Origin: Streptococcus mitis NCTC 12261
GTDB lineage: Bacteria > Bacillota > Bacilli > Lactobacillales > Streptococcaceae
DNA: 64,000 nt
NCBI RefSeq assembly: GCF_000148585.2
Contig: NZ_CP028414.1
Coordinates: forward strand, 983,501 to 1,047,500
Reading direction: 5' to 3'
Positions within the stretch are counted from its first letter, which is position 1. Each line of letters begins with the position of its first letter. The position numbers were made by a program, and so were the translations under genes. The notes below the pieces were generated by a model that was given only the letters and a program-made list of their open reading frames with translations, was not told the DNA's origin and did not search any database. This document shows, in pieces, positions 40,478-50,126 of the stretch.

Positions 40478-41653
40478 CTAGTCTTTACTACTGTCTAAGT
40501 TGGCTTGTGCATAAGCCTGCCAGATTTTTTGTTGGGGTTTGGCAAGTGGGTAATTCTTAAACTCTTCTGGTGAAAGCCAGCGAACTTCCCTATCTGGAAA
40601 GTCATTGTAGTCACTCACCTGACCTGCTACAATTTGAACATGCCACTTACGATGACTAAAGATATGCTTGACAGTCTCAAAATAAATATCAAGCCAATCA
40701 ACATCTAGGTCATAGTCCTGCTGGAAACTCTCTTCTGGACTGGGACCAAAGTTCACGCTTTCTTCTGCAACCTGATGAAAGAGGTCAAACTGCTCTCCTT
40801 GCGAAAAGTTATCAACTTCTATCAAGGGGAAATGCCAAAAACCTGCCAATAGCTTTTCACTTTCATTTTTTTCAAGTAAAAATTGTCCCTGAGTATTTTT
40901 GACCACCAAGGCTTTAAGATAAATTGGAACAGGCTTTTTCTTGGGAGCCTTAATTGGATAACGGTCCATTGTGCCATTCTGATATGCCGCACTAAAGTCC
41001 TTAACTGGGCTTTCTTCTGGTCTGGGATTTACAGGCGCCTCAATATCAGATCCTAAGTCCATCAAAGCTTGATTAAAGTCACCAGGCCTTTCTGGGTCAA
41101 TCAAGATTTCCATCATTGCCTGAAAAATTTTACGATTACTTGGAATCCCAATATCGTGATTAACTTCAAATAGACGTGCCAAAACACGCATGACATTACC
41201 ATCTACAGCTGGCTCAGGCAAGTTAAAAGCAATACTGGAAATGGCTCCTGCAGTGTAAGGTCCAATTCCTTTCAAGCTGGAAATTCCTTCATAGGTGTTT
41301 GGAAATTGACCACCAAAATCAGTCATAATCTGCTGGGCTGCAGCCTGTAAATTACGAACTCGAGAATAATAACCCAAACCTTCCCAAGCCTTCAACAAAC
41401 GCTCTTCAGGCGCATTCTCCAAACTTTCTACTGTTGGAAACCAGTCCAAGAATCGTTCGTAATAAGGGATAACCGTATCCACCCTAGTTTGCTGGAGCAT
41501 AATTTCAGACACCCAGATATGATAAGGATTTTTACTTCTACGCCACGGTAAATCTCTTTTGTTTTCATCATACCAAGCGAGAAGTTTCTCACGGAAAGAA
41601 ATGATCTTCTCCTCCGGCCACATGACGATACCGTATTCTTTCAAATCTAACAT
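40478..41653 (-). CDS. mutY: Adenine DNA glycosylase MutY, lacking the iron-sulfur cluster ligands
   Basis: Removes adenine mispaired with 8-oxoguanine; 391 aa. N-terminal HhH-GPD domain with catalytic Glu in LQQTRVD-flanking segment (SEIMLQQTRVD), HhH motif LKGIGPYTAGAI and catalytic Asp in EPAVDGNVMRV. C-terminal Nudix-like 8-oxoG recognition domain (about residues 245-370). Where most MutY proteins have four Cys binding [4Fe-4S], this one reads DIEAPVNPRPEESPVKDFSA with no Cys at all, so it is a clusterless MutY, a type reported in some lactic acid bacteria. The ATG lies 6 nt after an extended -10, with at best a weak AGAG, so it is predicted leaderless. Confidence 0.93.
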   Translation of the reverse strand: MLDLKEYGIVMWPEEKIISFREKLLAWYDENKRDLPWRRSKNPYHIWVSEIMLQQTRVDTVIPYYERFLDWFPTVESLENAPEERLLKAWEGLGYYSRVRNLQAAAQQIMTDFGGQFPNTYEGISSLKGIGPYTAGAISSIAFNLPEPAVDGNVMRVLARLFEVNHDIGIPSNRKIFQAMMEILIDPERPGDFNQALMDLGSDIEAPVNPRPEESPVKDFSAAYQNGTMDRYPIKAPKKKPVPIYLKALVVKNTQGQFLLEKNESEKLLAGFWHFPLIEVDNFSQGEQFDLFHQVAEESVNFGPSPEESFQQDYDLDVDWLDIYFETVKHIFSHRKWHVQIVAGQVSDYNDFPDREVRWLSPEEFKNYPLAKPQQKIWQAYAQANLDSSKD

Positions 41654-41659
41654 ATCTCT

Positions 41660-41668
41660 AGTATAACA
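41660..41668 (-). promoter_or_regulatory. mutY extended -10, predicted leaderless start
   Basis: Minus strand TGT-TATACT (TATACT at 41660-41665), then AGAGAT, then the ATG at 41653. The -35 position reads AGGACA at 17-bp spacing. Confidence 0.6.
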
Positions 41669-41702
41669 CAGAAGATTCTAACTGTCCTTTTCCTAGTATT
41701 AG

Positions 41703-41806
41703 TACTCTTCGAAAATCAAATTCAAACCACGTCAACGTCGCCTTGCCGTACTCAAGTACAGCCTGCGGCTAGTTTCCTAGTTTGCTCTTTGATTTTCATT
41801 GAGTAT
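41703..41806 (+). repeat. BOX element (boxA-boxC, no boxB)
   Basis: Starts TACTCTTCGAAAATCAAATT and carries CGTCAACGTCGCCTTGCCGT (boxA), then GCCTGCGGCTAGTTTCCTAG and ends TTGATTTTCATTGAGTAT (boxC). The boxB palindrome is missing, making it a short A-C form of about 104 bp. It lies between mutY and the pta terminator. Confidence 0.88.
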
Positions 41807-41807
41807 A

Positions 41808-41836
41808 AAAAGCCTCTTCCCAAAGGAAAGAGGACT
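41808..41836 (-). terminator. Terminator of the relQ-nadK-rlu-pta operon
   Basis: CCTCTTTCC / GG(G)AAGAGG hairpin with TTTTT on the minus strand, 6 bp after the pta stop and abutting the BOX element. Confidence 0.75.
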
Positions 41837-41841
41837 AAATC

Positions 41842-42816
41842 TTATTGATGAACAGCTTGGGCTGCTGTGATAAGGGTCAACTTGTAAACATCATCTGCAT
41901 TACATCCACGAGAAAGGTCGTTAACTGGCTTGTTCAAACCTTGCAAAACAGGTCCTACAGCCGCAAAGCCACCAAGGCGTTCTGCCATCTTGTAACCGAT
42001 ATTTCCTGCCTCGATACCTGGGAAGATGAAGACATTTGCTTGACCAGCTACCGTACTTCCAGGAGCTTTCAGAGCTGCAGTTTCAGGAACAAAGGCTGCA
42101 TCAAATTGCAATTCCCCATCTATTTCAAGGTCAGGACGCAAGTCGTGAGCAATTTTAGTTGCTTCTACAACCTTATCAACACTTTCACCAAAACCTGAAC
42201 CCTTAGTAGAATAACTTAGCATAGCAATTTTAGGTTCGATGCCAAACATCTTAGCTGTGATTGCTGAGTTGATTGCAATTTCAGCCAAGGCTTCAGCGTC
42301 TGGATTGATATTGATGGCACAGTCCCCAAAGAGGTAACGCTCCGTACCACGAACCATGAGGAAGGCACCTGAAGTACGAGTTACATTTGGACGAGTTTTG
42401 ATGATTTGAAGAGCTGGACGAACTGTTGAAGCTGTTGAGTGAATCGCTCCTGACACCATTCCATCAACCAAGCCCAAGTAAACCAACATAACACCAAAAT
42501 AGTTGACATCTTCAACCAAAACCTTGCGTGCATCTTCTTCAGACATTTTGCCCTTGCGACGCTCCACTAAAGCAGCAACCATTTCTTCAAATTTATCGTA
42601 GTGTTGAGGGTCGATGACTTCATAACCGTCCTCAATACCTTCGATTTCAAGATAAATTTTAATTTTTTCAGGATTTCCAAGCAAAACAGGAATCACTTCT
42701 GTTTCTTTTACCAGGCGTTTAGTCGCTTGAAGAATACGAGGTTCTTCCCCTTCAGGGAGAACGATACGAGCATTTTTACCAACCAAGTTGGCTTTGAGAC
42801 TTTCAAAAACTTCCAT
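41842..42816 (-). CDS. pta: Phosphate acetyltransferase
   Basis: Interconverts acetyl-CoA and acetyl phosphate, 324 aa, single-domain Pta. The family core MVSGAIHSTASTVRPALQII and the C-terminal VFIFPGIEAGNIGYK are clear. In streptococci it sets the acetyl-CoA and acetyl-phosphate pools with Ack. AAAAGGAGAAAACTC precedes the ATG. It follows the rluD-family gene by 43 bp, as the last gene of the relQ operon. Confidence 0.95.
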   Translation of the reverse strand: MEVFESLKANLVGKNARIVLPEGEEPRILQATKRLVKETEVIPVLLGNPEKIKIYLEIEGIEDGYEVIDPQHYDKFEEMVAALVERRKGKMSEEDARKVLVEDVNYFGVMLVYLGLVDGMVSGAIHSTASTVRPALQIIKTRPNVTRTSGAFLMVRGTERYLFGDCAININPDAEALAEIAINSAITAKMFGIEPKIAMLSYSTKGSGFGESVDKVVEATKIAHDLRPDLEIDGELQFDAAFVPETAALKAPGSTVAGQANVFIFPGIEAGNIGYKMAERLGGFAAVGPVLQGLNKPVNDLSRGCNADDVYKLTLITAAQAVHQ

Positions 42817-42859
42817 GAGTTTTCTCCTTTTAGATAATAATTATACTCTGAAACTGTTT

Positions 42860-43756
42860 TTATAGAGTATTAGTTGATAACTGGGTAATAAGGTTGCTAA
42901 AATCATTCGGCAAGGGACTTTCTAACTGCAAGTCTTGCTCTAAAAATGGATGATAAAAAGATAGGTAATGGCAATGCAGGGCTTGGCGCTGAATTCCATC
43001 GTCTAGACTACCACCGTACAAATCATCTCCCAACAAAGGAAAACCAATATGAGAAAAATGGACTCGGATTTGGTGGGTTCGCCCAGTGTGCAGGCGAATG
43101 TCTACCAAATGAATATTCCCATAAGATGCTACAATCTTGTAAGAAGTATGAGCATACTTTCCACCTTTAGCCACCCGTCTAGTGATAATAGAGTCTTCAT
43201 CACGCGCAATCGGAGCAATAATTTCTCCCTCTTGCTCCAAGTGTCCATCACCTTTAACCAAAGCAAAGTAGCGTTTTTCAATGGACTTCTTCTGCAACTG
43301 CTTGTCTAATCGTGCGTGGGCATAGCCGTGCTTAGCAAAGAGCATCAAGCCAGAAGTATCTCTATCAAGCCTAGTCACAATGTGAACCTGCTGATTTTCA
43401 TAGTTTTGCTTGACGTAGTAACCCTTAATAAAATTGGCAATGGTATTAGAGTGGTTGACACTAGGAATAGAAGCCACTCCATAGGGTTTATTCAAGACTA
43501 GAAAATGGTCATCCTCATAGAGAATGTCTAATGGTCTCTCGATAGCTTCTAGAGTTTCAAAACCTTCCTCAGCGGGAATATCAATGGCAACGCGGTCTCC
43601 AATGTCCAATAGATACGTCGCATTTTGTGGTTGATCATTGACCAGGATAGCTCCGCCTCGAAACTTAATCTTAGCCAGGAGCCCCTTAGAAACCTCGTGC
43701 TTTTTTAAGAAGGTCTTAACCTTGACATGCTCATCTGCGATAAATTCAAACCTCAT
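42860..43756 (-). CDS. RluA/RluD family pseudouridine synthase
   Basis: RNA-modifying enzyme, 298 aa. N-terminal S4-like RNA-binding domain (about residues 10-70) and the catalytic motif [18 protein letters not shown] with the catalytic Asp. The target uridines, in 23S rRNA or tRNA, cannot be told from sequence. It overlaps nadK by 4 bp and has GAGGTG before the ATG; part of the relQ-nadK-rlu-pta operon. Confidence 0.9.
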   Translation of the reverse strand: MRFEFIADEHVKVKTFLKKHEVSKGLLAKIKFRGGAILVNDQPQNATYLLDIGDRVAIDIPAEEGFETLEAIERPLDILYEDDHFLVLNKPYGVASIPSVNHSNTIANFIKGYYVKQNYENQQVHIVTRLDRDTSGLMLFAKHGYAHARLDKQLQKKSIEKRYFALVKGDGHLEQEGEIIAPIARDEDSIITRRVAKGGKYAHTSYKIVASYGNIHLVDIRLHTGRTHQIRVHFSHIGFPLLGDDLYGGSLDDGIQRQALHCHYLSFYHPFLEQDLQLESPLPNDFSNLITQLSTNTL

Positions 43757-44571
43757 TCGTCCACCTCTCCGATAAAAGCATCCTTAACTCGGTTCCAGAA
43801 ACTGGTATGGCTCGGTGATGCGACAAAGTGAATCTTATGATGGTCGATTTGATACTCAATTCGTTCAATATTGCGGAAGGAATAAACGCTATTGTCAACC
43901 GAAATAGTATGGTAATCGTTTCTCGTCGGGATAAGTTCAATCTTATCCTTCTTTGGAACAATAATGGACGAACCCAGCGTTCGATAGACACGATTGTTAA
44001 GGCTGGCAATTTCCGTTAATTGCAAAGCTTCAATGGTTGGGTGTAAAACAGCTCCACCGAGCGACTTGTTATAGGCTGTACTACCAGTCGGTGTCGAAAC
44101 TGTTAGCCCATCTCCACGAAAACGTTCAAAGTGGACACCGTTAATCACAACATCCGCCACCATGGTTCGATCAGACCTGCGGATGCTGGCTTCATTTAAT
44201 GCTCTGAAAATCTTCACTTCACCATTTTCAAGAAAGACCTTCACATTTAGAACAGGGTAAGAGACTCTTGCTCCGGTATCTAGCTGCAAATTAGTCACTA
44301 GCTTATCCAACTCAAAATCACGGTAGTCCGTATAGAAGCCCAAATGTCCAGTGTGAACACCAATGAAGCGGACCTTGTCAAGCTGGTTTTCGTACTTATG
44401 AAAGGCCGACAAGAGCATACCATCCCCACCGATGGAAATAACGATATCTGGATTGGTATCATTGAGTATAAACTGATTTCTCTTCAAACGATCTCGCAAT
44501 TCATACAAAACCCTTTGACTCTGCGGTTTTCTATTAGCTATCAGGTCAATTCTTTTACCTGTATTCTTCAT
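43753..44571 (-). CDS. nadK: NAD kinase
   Basis: Phosphorylates NAD to NADP, 272 aa. GGDG motif in [12 protein letters not shown] near residue 48 and the NAD-kinase signature [20 protein letters not shown] at 44571 gives the family N-terminus ([15 protein letters not shown]); an in-frame GTG 4 codons upstream is possible. The start lies inside the end of relQ (17-bp overlap), so translation is probably coupled. Confidence 0.94.
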   Translation of the reverse strand: MKNTGKRIDLIANRKPQSQRVLYELRDRLKRNQFILNDTNPDIVISIGGDGMLLSAFHKYENQLDKVRFIGVHTGHLGFYTDYRDFELDKLVTNLQLDTGARVSYPVLNVKVFLENGEVKIFRALNEASIRRSDRTMVADVVINGVHFERFRGDGLTVSTPTGSTAYNKSLGGAVLHPTIEALQLTEIASLNNRVYRTLGSSIIVPKKDKIELIPTRNDYHTISVDNSVYSFRNIERIEYQIDHHKIHFVASPSHTSFWNRVKDAFIGEVDE

Positions 44572-45226
44572 CTGTATCGTCACTGTTTCCTACACCATCA
44601 TTTAATTTTCTACTCAAAGGATCAAAAAGTGCCTGGGCTTCCTGGATATCATCTCGAATTTTACCCATTTCTTCATCCAACTGATGAGCAATCTTGGCTG
44701 TAATTTCCAGTCGCTTCTTTATCTCCTCTGGGAAATCCCCTTGGTACTTGTAGTTGAGAGAATGTTCTATCGTTGCCCAGAAATTCATGGCCAAGGTACG
44801 TATTTGAATTTCCGCCAAAATGGTTTTAGCACCATTGATAGTGTCAACCGTATATTCTACTACCACATGATAGGAACGATAGCCTGATGCTTTTCGATGA
44901 GTAATGTAATCTCGCTCCTGTATGATCCGCATATCCTGACGCTTGCGCAAAATCTCCACTACTTCCTTGACGTCATCTACAAACTGAACCATCACACGCA
45001 AACCAGCAATATCTTGCAAATCGTGCTCTAAGGTCGCATAAGTAATGCCACGCCGAGCCATTTTTTCCCTGATGCTCTCAATTGGCTTGACTCGGCCAGT
45101 CACAAACTCAATCGGAGAATGCCTATTTTGCTTACGATATTGCTTCCGAATACCACGTAGTTTAATCTTTAACTCACCAACAGCTTGAATGTAAGGATCT
45201 AGAAATTCTTCCCATTCTAAGGTCAT
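44555..45226 (-). CDS. relQ: Small alarmone synthetase RelQ
   Basis: Single-domain (p)ppGpp synthetase, 223 aa, without hydrolase or regulatory domains. The RelA/SpoT synthetase core is seen in [28 protein letters not shown] and the [11 protein letters not shown] tyrosine motif. AAGGGAG precedes the ATG. It heads an operon with nadK, an rlu gene and pta, an arrangement also known in other streptococci, which links alarmones to acetate metabolism. It is divergent from the CYTH gene. Confidence 0.94.
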   Translation of the reverse strand: MTLEWEEFLDPYIQAVGELKIKLRGIRKQYRKQNRHSPIEFVTGRVKPIESIREKMARRGITYATLEHDLQDIAGLRVMVQFVDDVKEVVEILRKRQDMRIIQERDYITHRKASGYRSYHVVVEYTVDTINGAKTILAEIQIRTLAMNFWATIEHSLNYKYQGDFPEEIKKRLEITAKIAHQLDEEMGKIRDDIQEAQALFDPLSRKLNDGVGNSDDTDEEYR

Positions 45227-45354
45227 ATATTCTCCCTTGTTCTCATATTATCCTTCAAAAATATCTTTGATTTTTTCTCCAGATTCATATACAATAAATA
45301 CAATGCTTATTATACCATAAATCCGCTTTCAACGATAAAGAAAAGGTAAGAAAA

Positions 45355-45924
45355 ATGAAACATTTAGAAATTGAATTGAAAACACTCTTGAAAAAAGATG
45401 AATACAATCGTCTAAAGGACCAGTTCACAGACGTCACTCCTGTTCTTCAAAAAAATTACTACATAGACACGCCTGATTTTGAACTGAGAGAAAAGAAAGT
45501 TGCTATGCGCATTCGAACCTTTGAAGACTGGGCAGAATTGACACTCAAAGTCCCGCAAAGTGTTGGAAATATGGAGTACAACCAAAAATTGCGACTAAAA
45601 GATGCTGAAAACTATCTGAACAAGGAAGAACTTCCTCAAGGGCTTGTGCTTGATGAATTAGCAAAACATGGTATCCAAAGTAAAAAATGGCAGGTCCTTG
45701 GTTGTCTAACAACGCTTCGCTATGAAATGCAAACACCAATTGGCCTCATGGCACTAGATGAAAGTCAGTACTTTGATATTACAGATTACGAATTAGAGCT
45801 TGAAGTGGAAAATCACGAGCAAGGGAAACAAGATTTCCAGCAATTTTTAGAGGAAAATCAGATTGCTTATCAAAAAGCTCCCTCAAAATTGGTCCGATTT
45901 GTCAAAAGCATGAAAAATAGCTGA
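45355..45924 (+). CDS. CYTH domain protein (triphosphatase family)
   Basis: Triphosphate tunnel metalloenzyme, 189 aa. The defining ExExK motif is at the N-terminus (E5, E7, K9 in HLEIELKTLL), with alternating basic and acidic strands further on (AMRIRTFEDWAELTLK, YELELEVE). Likely hydrolyses inorganic triphosphate or a nucleoside triphosphate; the exact substrate is unknown. AAAGGTAAG serves as ribosome-binding site. A terminator overlaps its stop codon and the prs promoter follows. Confidence 0.88.
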   Translation: MKHLEIELKTLLKKDEYNRLKDQFTDVTPVLQKNYYIDTPDFELREKKVAMRIRTFEDWAELTLKVPQSVGNMEYNQKLRLKDAENYLNKEELPQGLVLDELAKHGIQSKKWQVLGCLTTLRYEMQTPIGLMALDESQYFDITDYELELEVENHEQGKQDFQQFLEENQIAYQKAPSKLVRFVKSMKNS

Positions 45925-45941
45925 AATAATCTCTATTTTTT
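45913..45941 (+). terminator. Terminator after the CYTH gene
   Basis: AAAAATAG (45913-45920) and CTATTTTTT (45933-45941) around a 12-nt loop that includes the TGA stop codon. Confidence 0.6.
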
Positions 45942-45949
45942 GGTAAAAT
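45941..45949 (+). promoter_or_regulatory. prs promoter (extended -10) with long leader
   Basis: TGG-TAAAAT (TAAAAT at 45944-45949), overlapping the T-tract of the CYTH terminator; -35-like CTGAAA at 17-bp spacing. The predicted leader of about 80 nt contains a direct repeat GGCTAGG and short inverted AAATCC/GGATTT arms. Confidence 0.5.
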
Positions 45950-46035
45950 AGAAAAAATAAAATACAAAAATCCCAGTTCATATAGGCTAGGCAGATATGG
46001 CTAGGATTTAAAAAGTTTACAGAGGAAGGTCTATA

Positions 46036-46995
46036 ATGTCAGATAGAAAAAACATGAAACTTTTCGCACTCAACTCTAACCAAGAGATTGCACAGAAAAT
46101 TGCACAAGCTGTTGGTGTACCGCTTGGAAAACTATCATCACGTCAATTTTCAGACGGAGAAATCCAAGTAAATATCGAAGAAAGTGTCCGTGGTTATGAT
46201 GTGTACATCATCCAATCAACAAGTTTCCCTGTTAACAACCACCTAATGGAATTGCTAATCATGGTCGACGCTTGTGTTCGTGCAAGTGCCCACAGTATCA
46301 ACGTTGTCCTTCCATATTTTGGTTATGCACGTCAAGACCGCATCGCTTCACCTCGTGAGCCACTTACAGCGAAACTAGTTGCCAATATGCTAGTTAAGGC
46401 TGGTGTAGATCGTATCCTTACGCTTGATTTGCATGCCGTTCAGGTTCAAGGATTCTTTGATATTCCTGTTGACAACCTCTTCACAGTTCCCTTATTTGCA
46501 AAACATTATTGCGATAAGGGCTTACTTGGCTCAGATGTTGTTGTTGTTAGCCCTAAAAATTCAGGTGTAAAGCGTGCCCGTAGCTTGGCTGAATATCTTG
46601 ATGCTCCTATCGCCATTATCGATTACCCACAAGATGATGCAACTCGCAACGAAGGCTATATCATCGGTGATGTTGAAGGTAAGAAAGCTATCTTAATTGA
46701 CGATATTCTGAATACAGGACGTACCTTCTCTGAAGCTGCTAAAATCGTTGAACGTGAAGGGGCTACAGAAATTTATGCTGTTTCTAGCCACGGTCTCTTC
46801 GTCGAAGGTGCTGCTGAACTTCTTGATAATACTAATATTAAAGAAATTCTTGTGACTGATTCAGTAGCAACAAAAGAAAAAACTCCTAAAAACGTATGCT
46901 ACATCACTGCTAGTGAGTTAATTGGTGATGCTATCGTCCGTATTCACGAAAGAAAACCAGTCAGCCCACTCTTTGCCTACAACAAAAAGAAATAA
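46036..46995 (+). CDS. prs: Ribose-phosphate pyrophosphokinase
   Basis: Makes PRPP from ribose-5-phosphate and ATP, 319 aa. The PRPP-binding loop is in [14 protein letters not shown], the flexible ATP loop in [10 protein letters not shown], and the metal-binding segment in [23 protein letters not shown] precedes the ATG. PRPP feeds purine, pyrimidine, NAD, His and Trp synthesis. It is followed 9 bp later by a cysteine desulfurase gene. Confidence 0.97.
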   Translation: MSDRKNMKLFALNSNQEIAQKIAQAVGVPLGKLSSRQFSDGEIQVNIEESVRGYDVYIIQSTSFPVNNHLMELLIMVDACVRASAHSINVVLPYFGYARQDRIASPREPLTAKLVANMLVKAGVDRILTLDLHAVQVQGFFDIPVDNLFTVPLFAKHYCDKGLLGSDVVVVSPKNSGVKRARSLAEYLDAPIAIIDYPQDDATRNEGYIIGDVEGKKAILIDDILNTGRTFSEAAKIVEREGATEIYAVSSHGLFVEGAAELLDNTNIKEILVTDSVATKEKTPKNVCYITASELIGDAIVRIHERKPVSPLFAYNKKK

Positions 46996-47004
46996 GGTGA
47001 TTCT

Positions 47005-48120
47005 TTGATTTATTTGGACAATGCTGCAACGACTCCTATGTCATCAGTTGCTATTTCAGCTATGACTAAGGTTATGCAAGAAACCCATGGCAATCCTTCT
47101 AGTATCCATGGTCATGGTCGTCAAGCTGGCAAACTTTTGCGTGAAGCCCGTCAGGAACTAGCTCAATTACTGGGAACAAAACCTCAACATATCTTTTTCA
47201 CTTCTGGTGGAACCGAAGGCAACAATACTGCTATCATCGGCTACTGCCTTCGTCATCAAGAAAAAGGAAAACATATCATCACAACTGCCATCGAGCACCA
47301 TGCTGTCCTTGAAACAATTGATTACTTGGTTCAGCACTTCGGTTTTGAAGTAACCATTATCCAGCCAAAAAATCAGGAAATCACCGCCCAGCAAATTCAA
47401 GAGGCCTTACGTGACGATACGATTTTGGTTTCTACCATGTTTGCCAATAATGAGACAGGAAACCTACTTCCCATTGCTGAAATTGGCCAAATACTCAAGC
47501 AACATCCTGCTGCCTACCATGTTGATGCAGTTCAGGCTATCGGTAAAATCCCTATTCACCCAGAAGAATTGGGCATTGATTTTCTCACTGCTTCAGCCCA
47601 TAAATTCCATGGTCCTAAGGGAATCGGTTTTCTCTACGCATCAAGCATGGACTTTGATTCCTATCTTCATGGCGGAGATCAAGAACAGAAAAAACGAGCA
47701 GGAACTGAAAATCTAGCTTCCATCGTTAGCATGGTTGCAGCCCTAAAAGAAGACCTAGAAAAACAAGAAGAACATTTTCAACATGTACAAAATCTAGAAA
47801 CTGCCTTTCTTGCGGAGCTTGAGGGAGTTCAGTATTACCTGAACAGAGGAGAACACCATCTACCTTATGTCCTCAATATTGGATTTCCTGGGCAGAAAAA
47901 TGACCTCCTACTCCTTCGTCTAGACTTAGCTGGAATTTCAATCTCTACTGGCTCGGCCTGTACTGCAGGCATTGTCCAATCCAGCCATGTTCTTGAAGCC
48001 ATGTACGGGGAAAATTCAGAACGTTTGAAAGAATCCGTTCGCATCAGTTTGTCTCCACAAAATACTATCGAAGACCTAGAAACCCTCGCAAAAACCTTAA
48101 AAGAAATTATCGGAGGTTAG
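47005..48120 (+). CDS. Cysteine desulfurase (NifS/IscS family)
   Basis: PLP enzyme, 371 aa, releasing sulfur from cysteine for Fe-S clusters or tRNA thiolation. PLP Lys in TASAHKFHGPKG and active-site Cys in STGSACTAGIVQSSH (long loop, IscS/NifS class I). Translation starts at TTG 47005 with GGTGA 5 nt upstream; the product MIYLDNAATTPM is the canonical start. No IscU partner is adjacent, so a role in tRNA thiolation is as likely as Fe-S assembly. Confidence 0.94.
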   Translation: MIYLDNAATTPMSSVAISAMTKVMQETHGNPSSIHGHGRQAGKLLREARQELAQLLGTKPQHIFFTSGGTEGNNTAIIGYCLRHQEKGKHIITTAIEHHAVLETIDYLVQHFGFEVTIIQPKNQEITAQQIQEALRDDTILVSTMFANNETGNLLPIAEIGQILKQHPAAYHVDAVQAIGKIPIHPEELGIDFLTASAHKFHGPKGIGFLYASSMDFDSYLHGGDQEQKKRAGTENLASIVSMVAALKEDLEKQEEHFQHVQNLETAFLAELEGVQYYLNRGEHHLPYVLNIGFPGQKNDLLLLRLDLAGISISTGSACTAGIVQSSHVLEAMYGENSERLKESVRISLSPQNTIEDLETLAKTLKEIIGG

Positions 48121-48124
48121 CCAT

Positions 48125-48472
48125 ATGGCATTTGAAAAAACCATTCAGTTAAAAAATTGTCGTTACGACTACACTCTTAGCCCTTCTGTTAAGAAATTCA
48201 CCCTCAAAGACAACACTTTTTTTGAAACAAAAGTTGGTAACTATGAACTGACTCGCCTACTTGAAAAGGTTCCAAACAGCGGTGAAGGCTTCCAACTAAA
48301 AATCATCATTAACAAGGAACTCACAGGGGCTAAAATCAATATCACTGACAAGTTTGGTCTTCGTCTAGTTGATATTTTCAAATCAGAAGACCACCACATT
48401 CATCAGGAAAAATTCTATTTCCTCATGGATAGCTTGGTAGAACGTGGTGTCTTTACAAAAGCGGAAAGATAG
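48125..48472 (+). CDS. DUF1831 family protein
   Basis: Soluble protein of unknown function, 115 aa, conserved in streptococci and lactobacilli directly behind the cysteine desulfurase. N-terminal FEKTIQLKNCRYDYTLSPSV is family-typical. GGAGG precedes the ATG, 4 bp after the desulfurase stop, so it is co-translated. The conserved linkage suggests a helper role in sulfur transfer, which is inference only. Confidence 0.82.
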   Translation: MAFEKTIQLKNCRYDYTLSPSVKKFTLKDNTFFETKVGNYELTRLLEKVPNSGEGFQLKIIINKELTGAKINITDKFGLRLVDIFKSEDHHIHQEKFYFLMDSLVERGVFTKAER

Positions 48473-48479
48473 AGCCAAA

Positions 48480-48695
48480 ATGTTTGAACTGACCTATAAG
48501 GACAGCTATCATGTAGAGCGCACTCTCAAGTATGAGGATTACGAGGCTCTCATGCTGGCTCTGTCAGGATGTGTGACTCTGCCAGATACACTTTATGTAA
48601 CTTCTTTGACCTTTAAAGGGCAGGAAGTTTACCAAGGACTGGTCGGAGACCTCTACCGTTTTCTATCACATGCAGATTTTTTACATCAAAACTAA
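48480..48695 (+). CDS. DUF4649 family small protein
   Basis: 71-aa soluble protein of unknown function, starting MFELTYKDSYHVERTLKYED. The ATG at 48480 is chosen because the upstream in-frame extension overlaps the previous gene and has no homology. Last gene of the prs-desulfurase-DUF1831 operon; a terminator overlaps its stop codon. Confidence 0.75.
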   Translation: MFELTYKDSYHVERTLKYEDYEALMLALSGCVTLPDTLYVTSLTFKGQEVYQGLVGDLYRFLSHADFLHQN

Positions 48696-48715
48696 GATTT
48701 TTCTTAGTTTTTTCT
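48688..48715 (+). terminator. Terminator of the prs operon
   Basis: AAAACTAAGA (48688-48697) and TCTTAGTTTT (48702-48711) with TTTT loop and T-run; overlaps the DUF4649 stop codon. Confidence 0.8.
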
Positions 48716-48777
48716 TGTTTTTGTTGATTTTTTCACAATGTTTCTATAAAATAGAAGAATAGAAAGGTTGTGATTTT

Positions 48778-49419
48778 GTGAAAGATAAACAGTCTGCTAT
48801 TCCAAAAGCTACAGCGAAAAGACTCTCTCTCTACTATCGAATTTTTAAGAGATTTCATGCAGAAAAGATTGAACGTGCCAACTCTAAGCAAATTGCAGAG
48901 GCTATCGGTATTGATTCCGCGACCGTACGTCGTGATTTTTCCTATTTTGGTGAACTAGGTCGTCGTGGTTTTGGCTATGATGTCAAAAAACTGATGACAT
49001 TTTTTGCCGATTTGCTCAATGATAACTCCATCACCAATGTCATGCTGGTAGGTATTGGAAATATGGGCCATGCCCTTCTCCACTATCGCTTCCATGAGCG
49101 CAACAAGATGAAGATTATCATGGCCTTTGACCTAGATGACCATCCCGAAGTCGGTACCCAAACTCCTGATGGAATTCCCATTTACGGGATTTCTCAAATC
49201 AAGGATAAAATCAAGGATGCTGATGTCAAGACTGCTATCCTGACCGTTCCCAGCGTTAAGTCACAAGAGGTTGCTAATCTCTTGGTGGATGCTGGCGTGA
49301 AAGGAATTCTCAGTTTTTCACCTGTCCATCTGCATTTACCAAAAGACGTGGTCGTTCAGTATGTCGATTTGACAAGTGAACTCCAAACTCTCCTCTACTT
49401 CATGCGAAAAGAGGATTAG
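48778..49419 (+). CDS. rex: Redox-sensing transcriptional repressor Rex
   Basis: NADH/NAD+ sensor that represses fermentation and respiration genes when NADH is low; 213 aa. N-terminal winged helix (about residues 1-75, [22 protein letters not shown]) and a Rossmann domain with [12 protein letters not shown], then a domain-swapped C-terminal helix. Translation starts at GTG 48778 with AAAGG upstream, giving the canonical [20 protein letters not shown] start. A -10-like TATAAAAT is about 30 bp before it. Confidence 0.96.
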   Translation: MKDKQSAIPKATAKRLSLYYRIFKRFHAEKIERANSKQIAEAIGIDSATVRRDFSYFGELGRRGFGYDVKKLMTFFADLLNDNSITNVMLVGIGNMGHALLHYRFHERNKMKIIMAFDLDDHPEVGTQTPDGIPIYGISQIKDKIKDADVKTAILTVPSVKSQEVANLLVDAGVKGILSFSPVHLHLPKDVVVQYVDLTSELQTLLYFMRKED

Positions 49420-49436
49420 AAAGCGAAAATCATTTT

Positions 49437-50126
49437 ATGAAAAAACCAGTTATTGGGATTACAGGAAACGAAAAAACTCATCCAGATGATGACATCATGA
49501 TGAGCTACGCAGCAAAAGGCTTTGTTGAAGGCGTTAAAGACGCTGGAGGGATTCCCATCATCCTACCGATTGGTGATCAAGAAATGGCCTGCCACTATAT
49601 CAGTATGATTGACAAGCTCATCTTGACAGGTGGGCAAAATGTTGATCCAAAATTCTATGGTGAACCAAAAACCATTGATAGCGATGACTACCACCTTCAA
49701 AGGGATATCTTTGAACTGGCCCTCATCAAGGAAGCTATTAAACAGAAAAAGCCAATTTTCTCTGTCTGCCGTGGTACCCAACTCTTTAACGTTGCCATGG
49801 GTGGAACTTTGTATCAAGATATCGAAGATCACTGGCAGGATTGTTCCGCCGAGTACACAACCCAACGCTTGGCGACAGAACCAGATACCGTTCTCCGAGA
49901 AATCTATGGAGAAATTTCCCATATCAACTCCTTCCACCACCAGAGCATCAAGGATTTAGCACCAAATTTAAAGATTGCGGCTCATGATCCTAAGGATGGC
50001 ATTATTGAAGCTGTCATGAGTACGGATGATGTCGCCTTTCTCGGTGTCCAATGGCATCCAGAATTTCTTTTTGAAAATCGTCCCAAAGATAAAAACCTCT
50101 TTGACTATATCGTTAATGAACTTTAG
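49437..50126 (+). CDS. Class I glutamine amidotransferase-like hydrolase (PuuD family)
   Basis: Gamma-glutamyl hydrolase of the PuuD/peptidase C26 family, 229 aa. The catalytic triad is visible: Cys111 in [11 protein letters not shown], His207 and Glu209 in VQWHPEF. In E. coli PuuD cleaves gamma-glutamyl-GABA, but no putrescine pathway genes are present here, so the true substrate is unknown. It starts 17 bp after rex, and its stop codon overlaps that of convergent radC. Confidence 0.88.
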   Translation: MKKPVIGITGNEKTHPDDDIMMSYAAKGFVEGVKDAGGIPIILPIGDQEMACHYISMIDKLILTGGQNVDPKFYGEPKTIDSDDYHLQRDIFELALIKEAIKQKKPIFSVCRGTQLFNVAMGGTLYQDIEDHWQDCSAEYTTQRLATEPDTVLREIYGEISHINSFHHQSIKDLAPNLKIAAHDPKDGIIEAVMSTDDVAFLGVQWHPEFLFENRPKDKNLFDYIVNEL

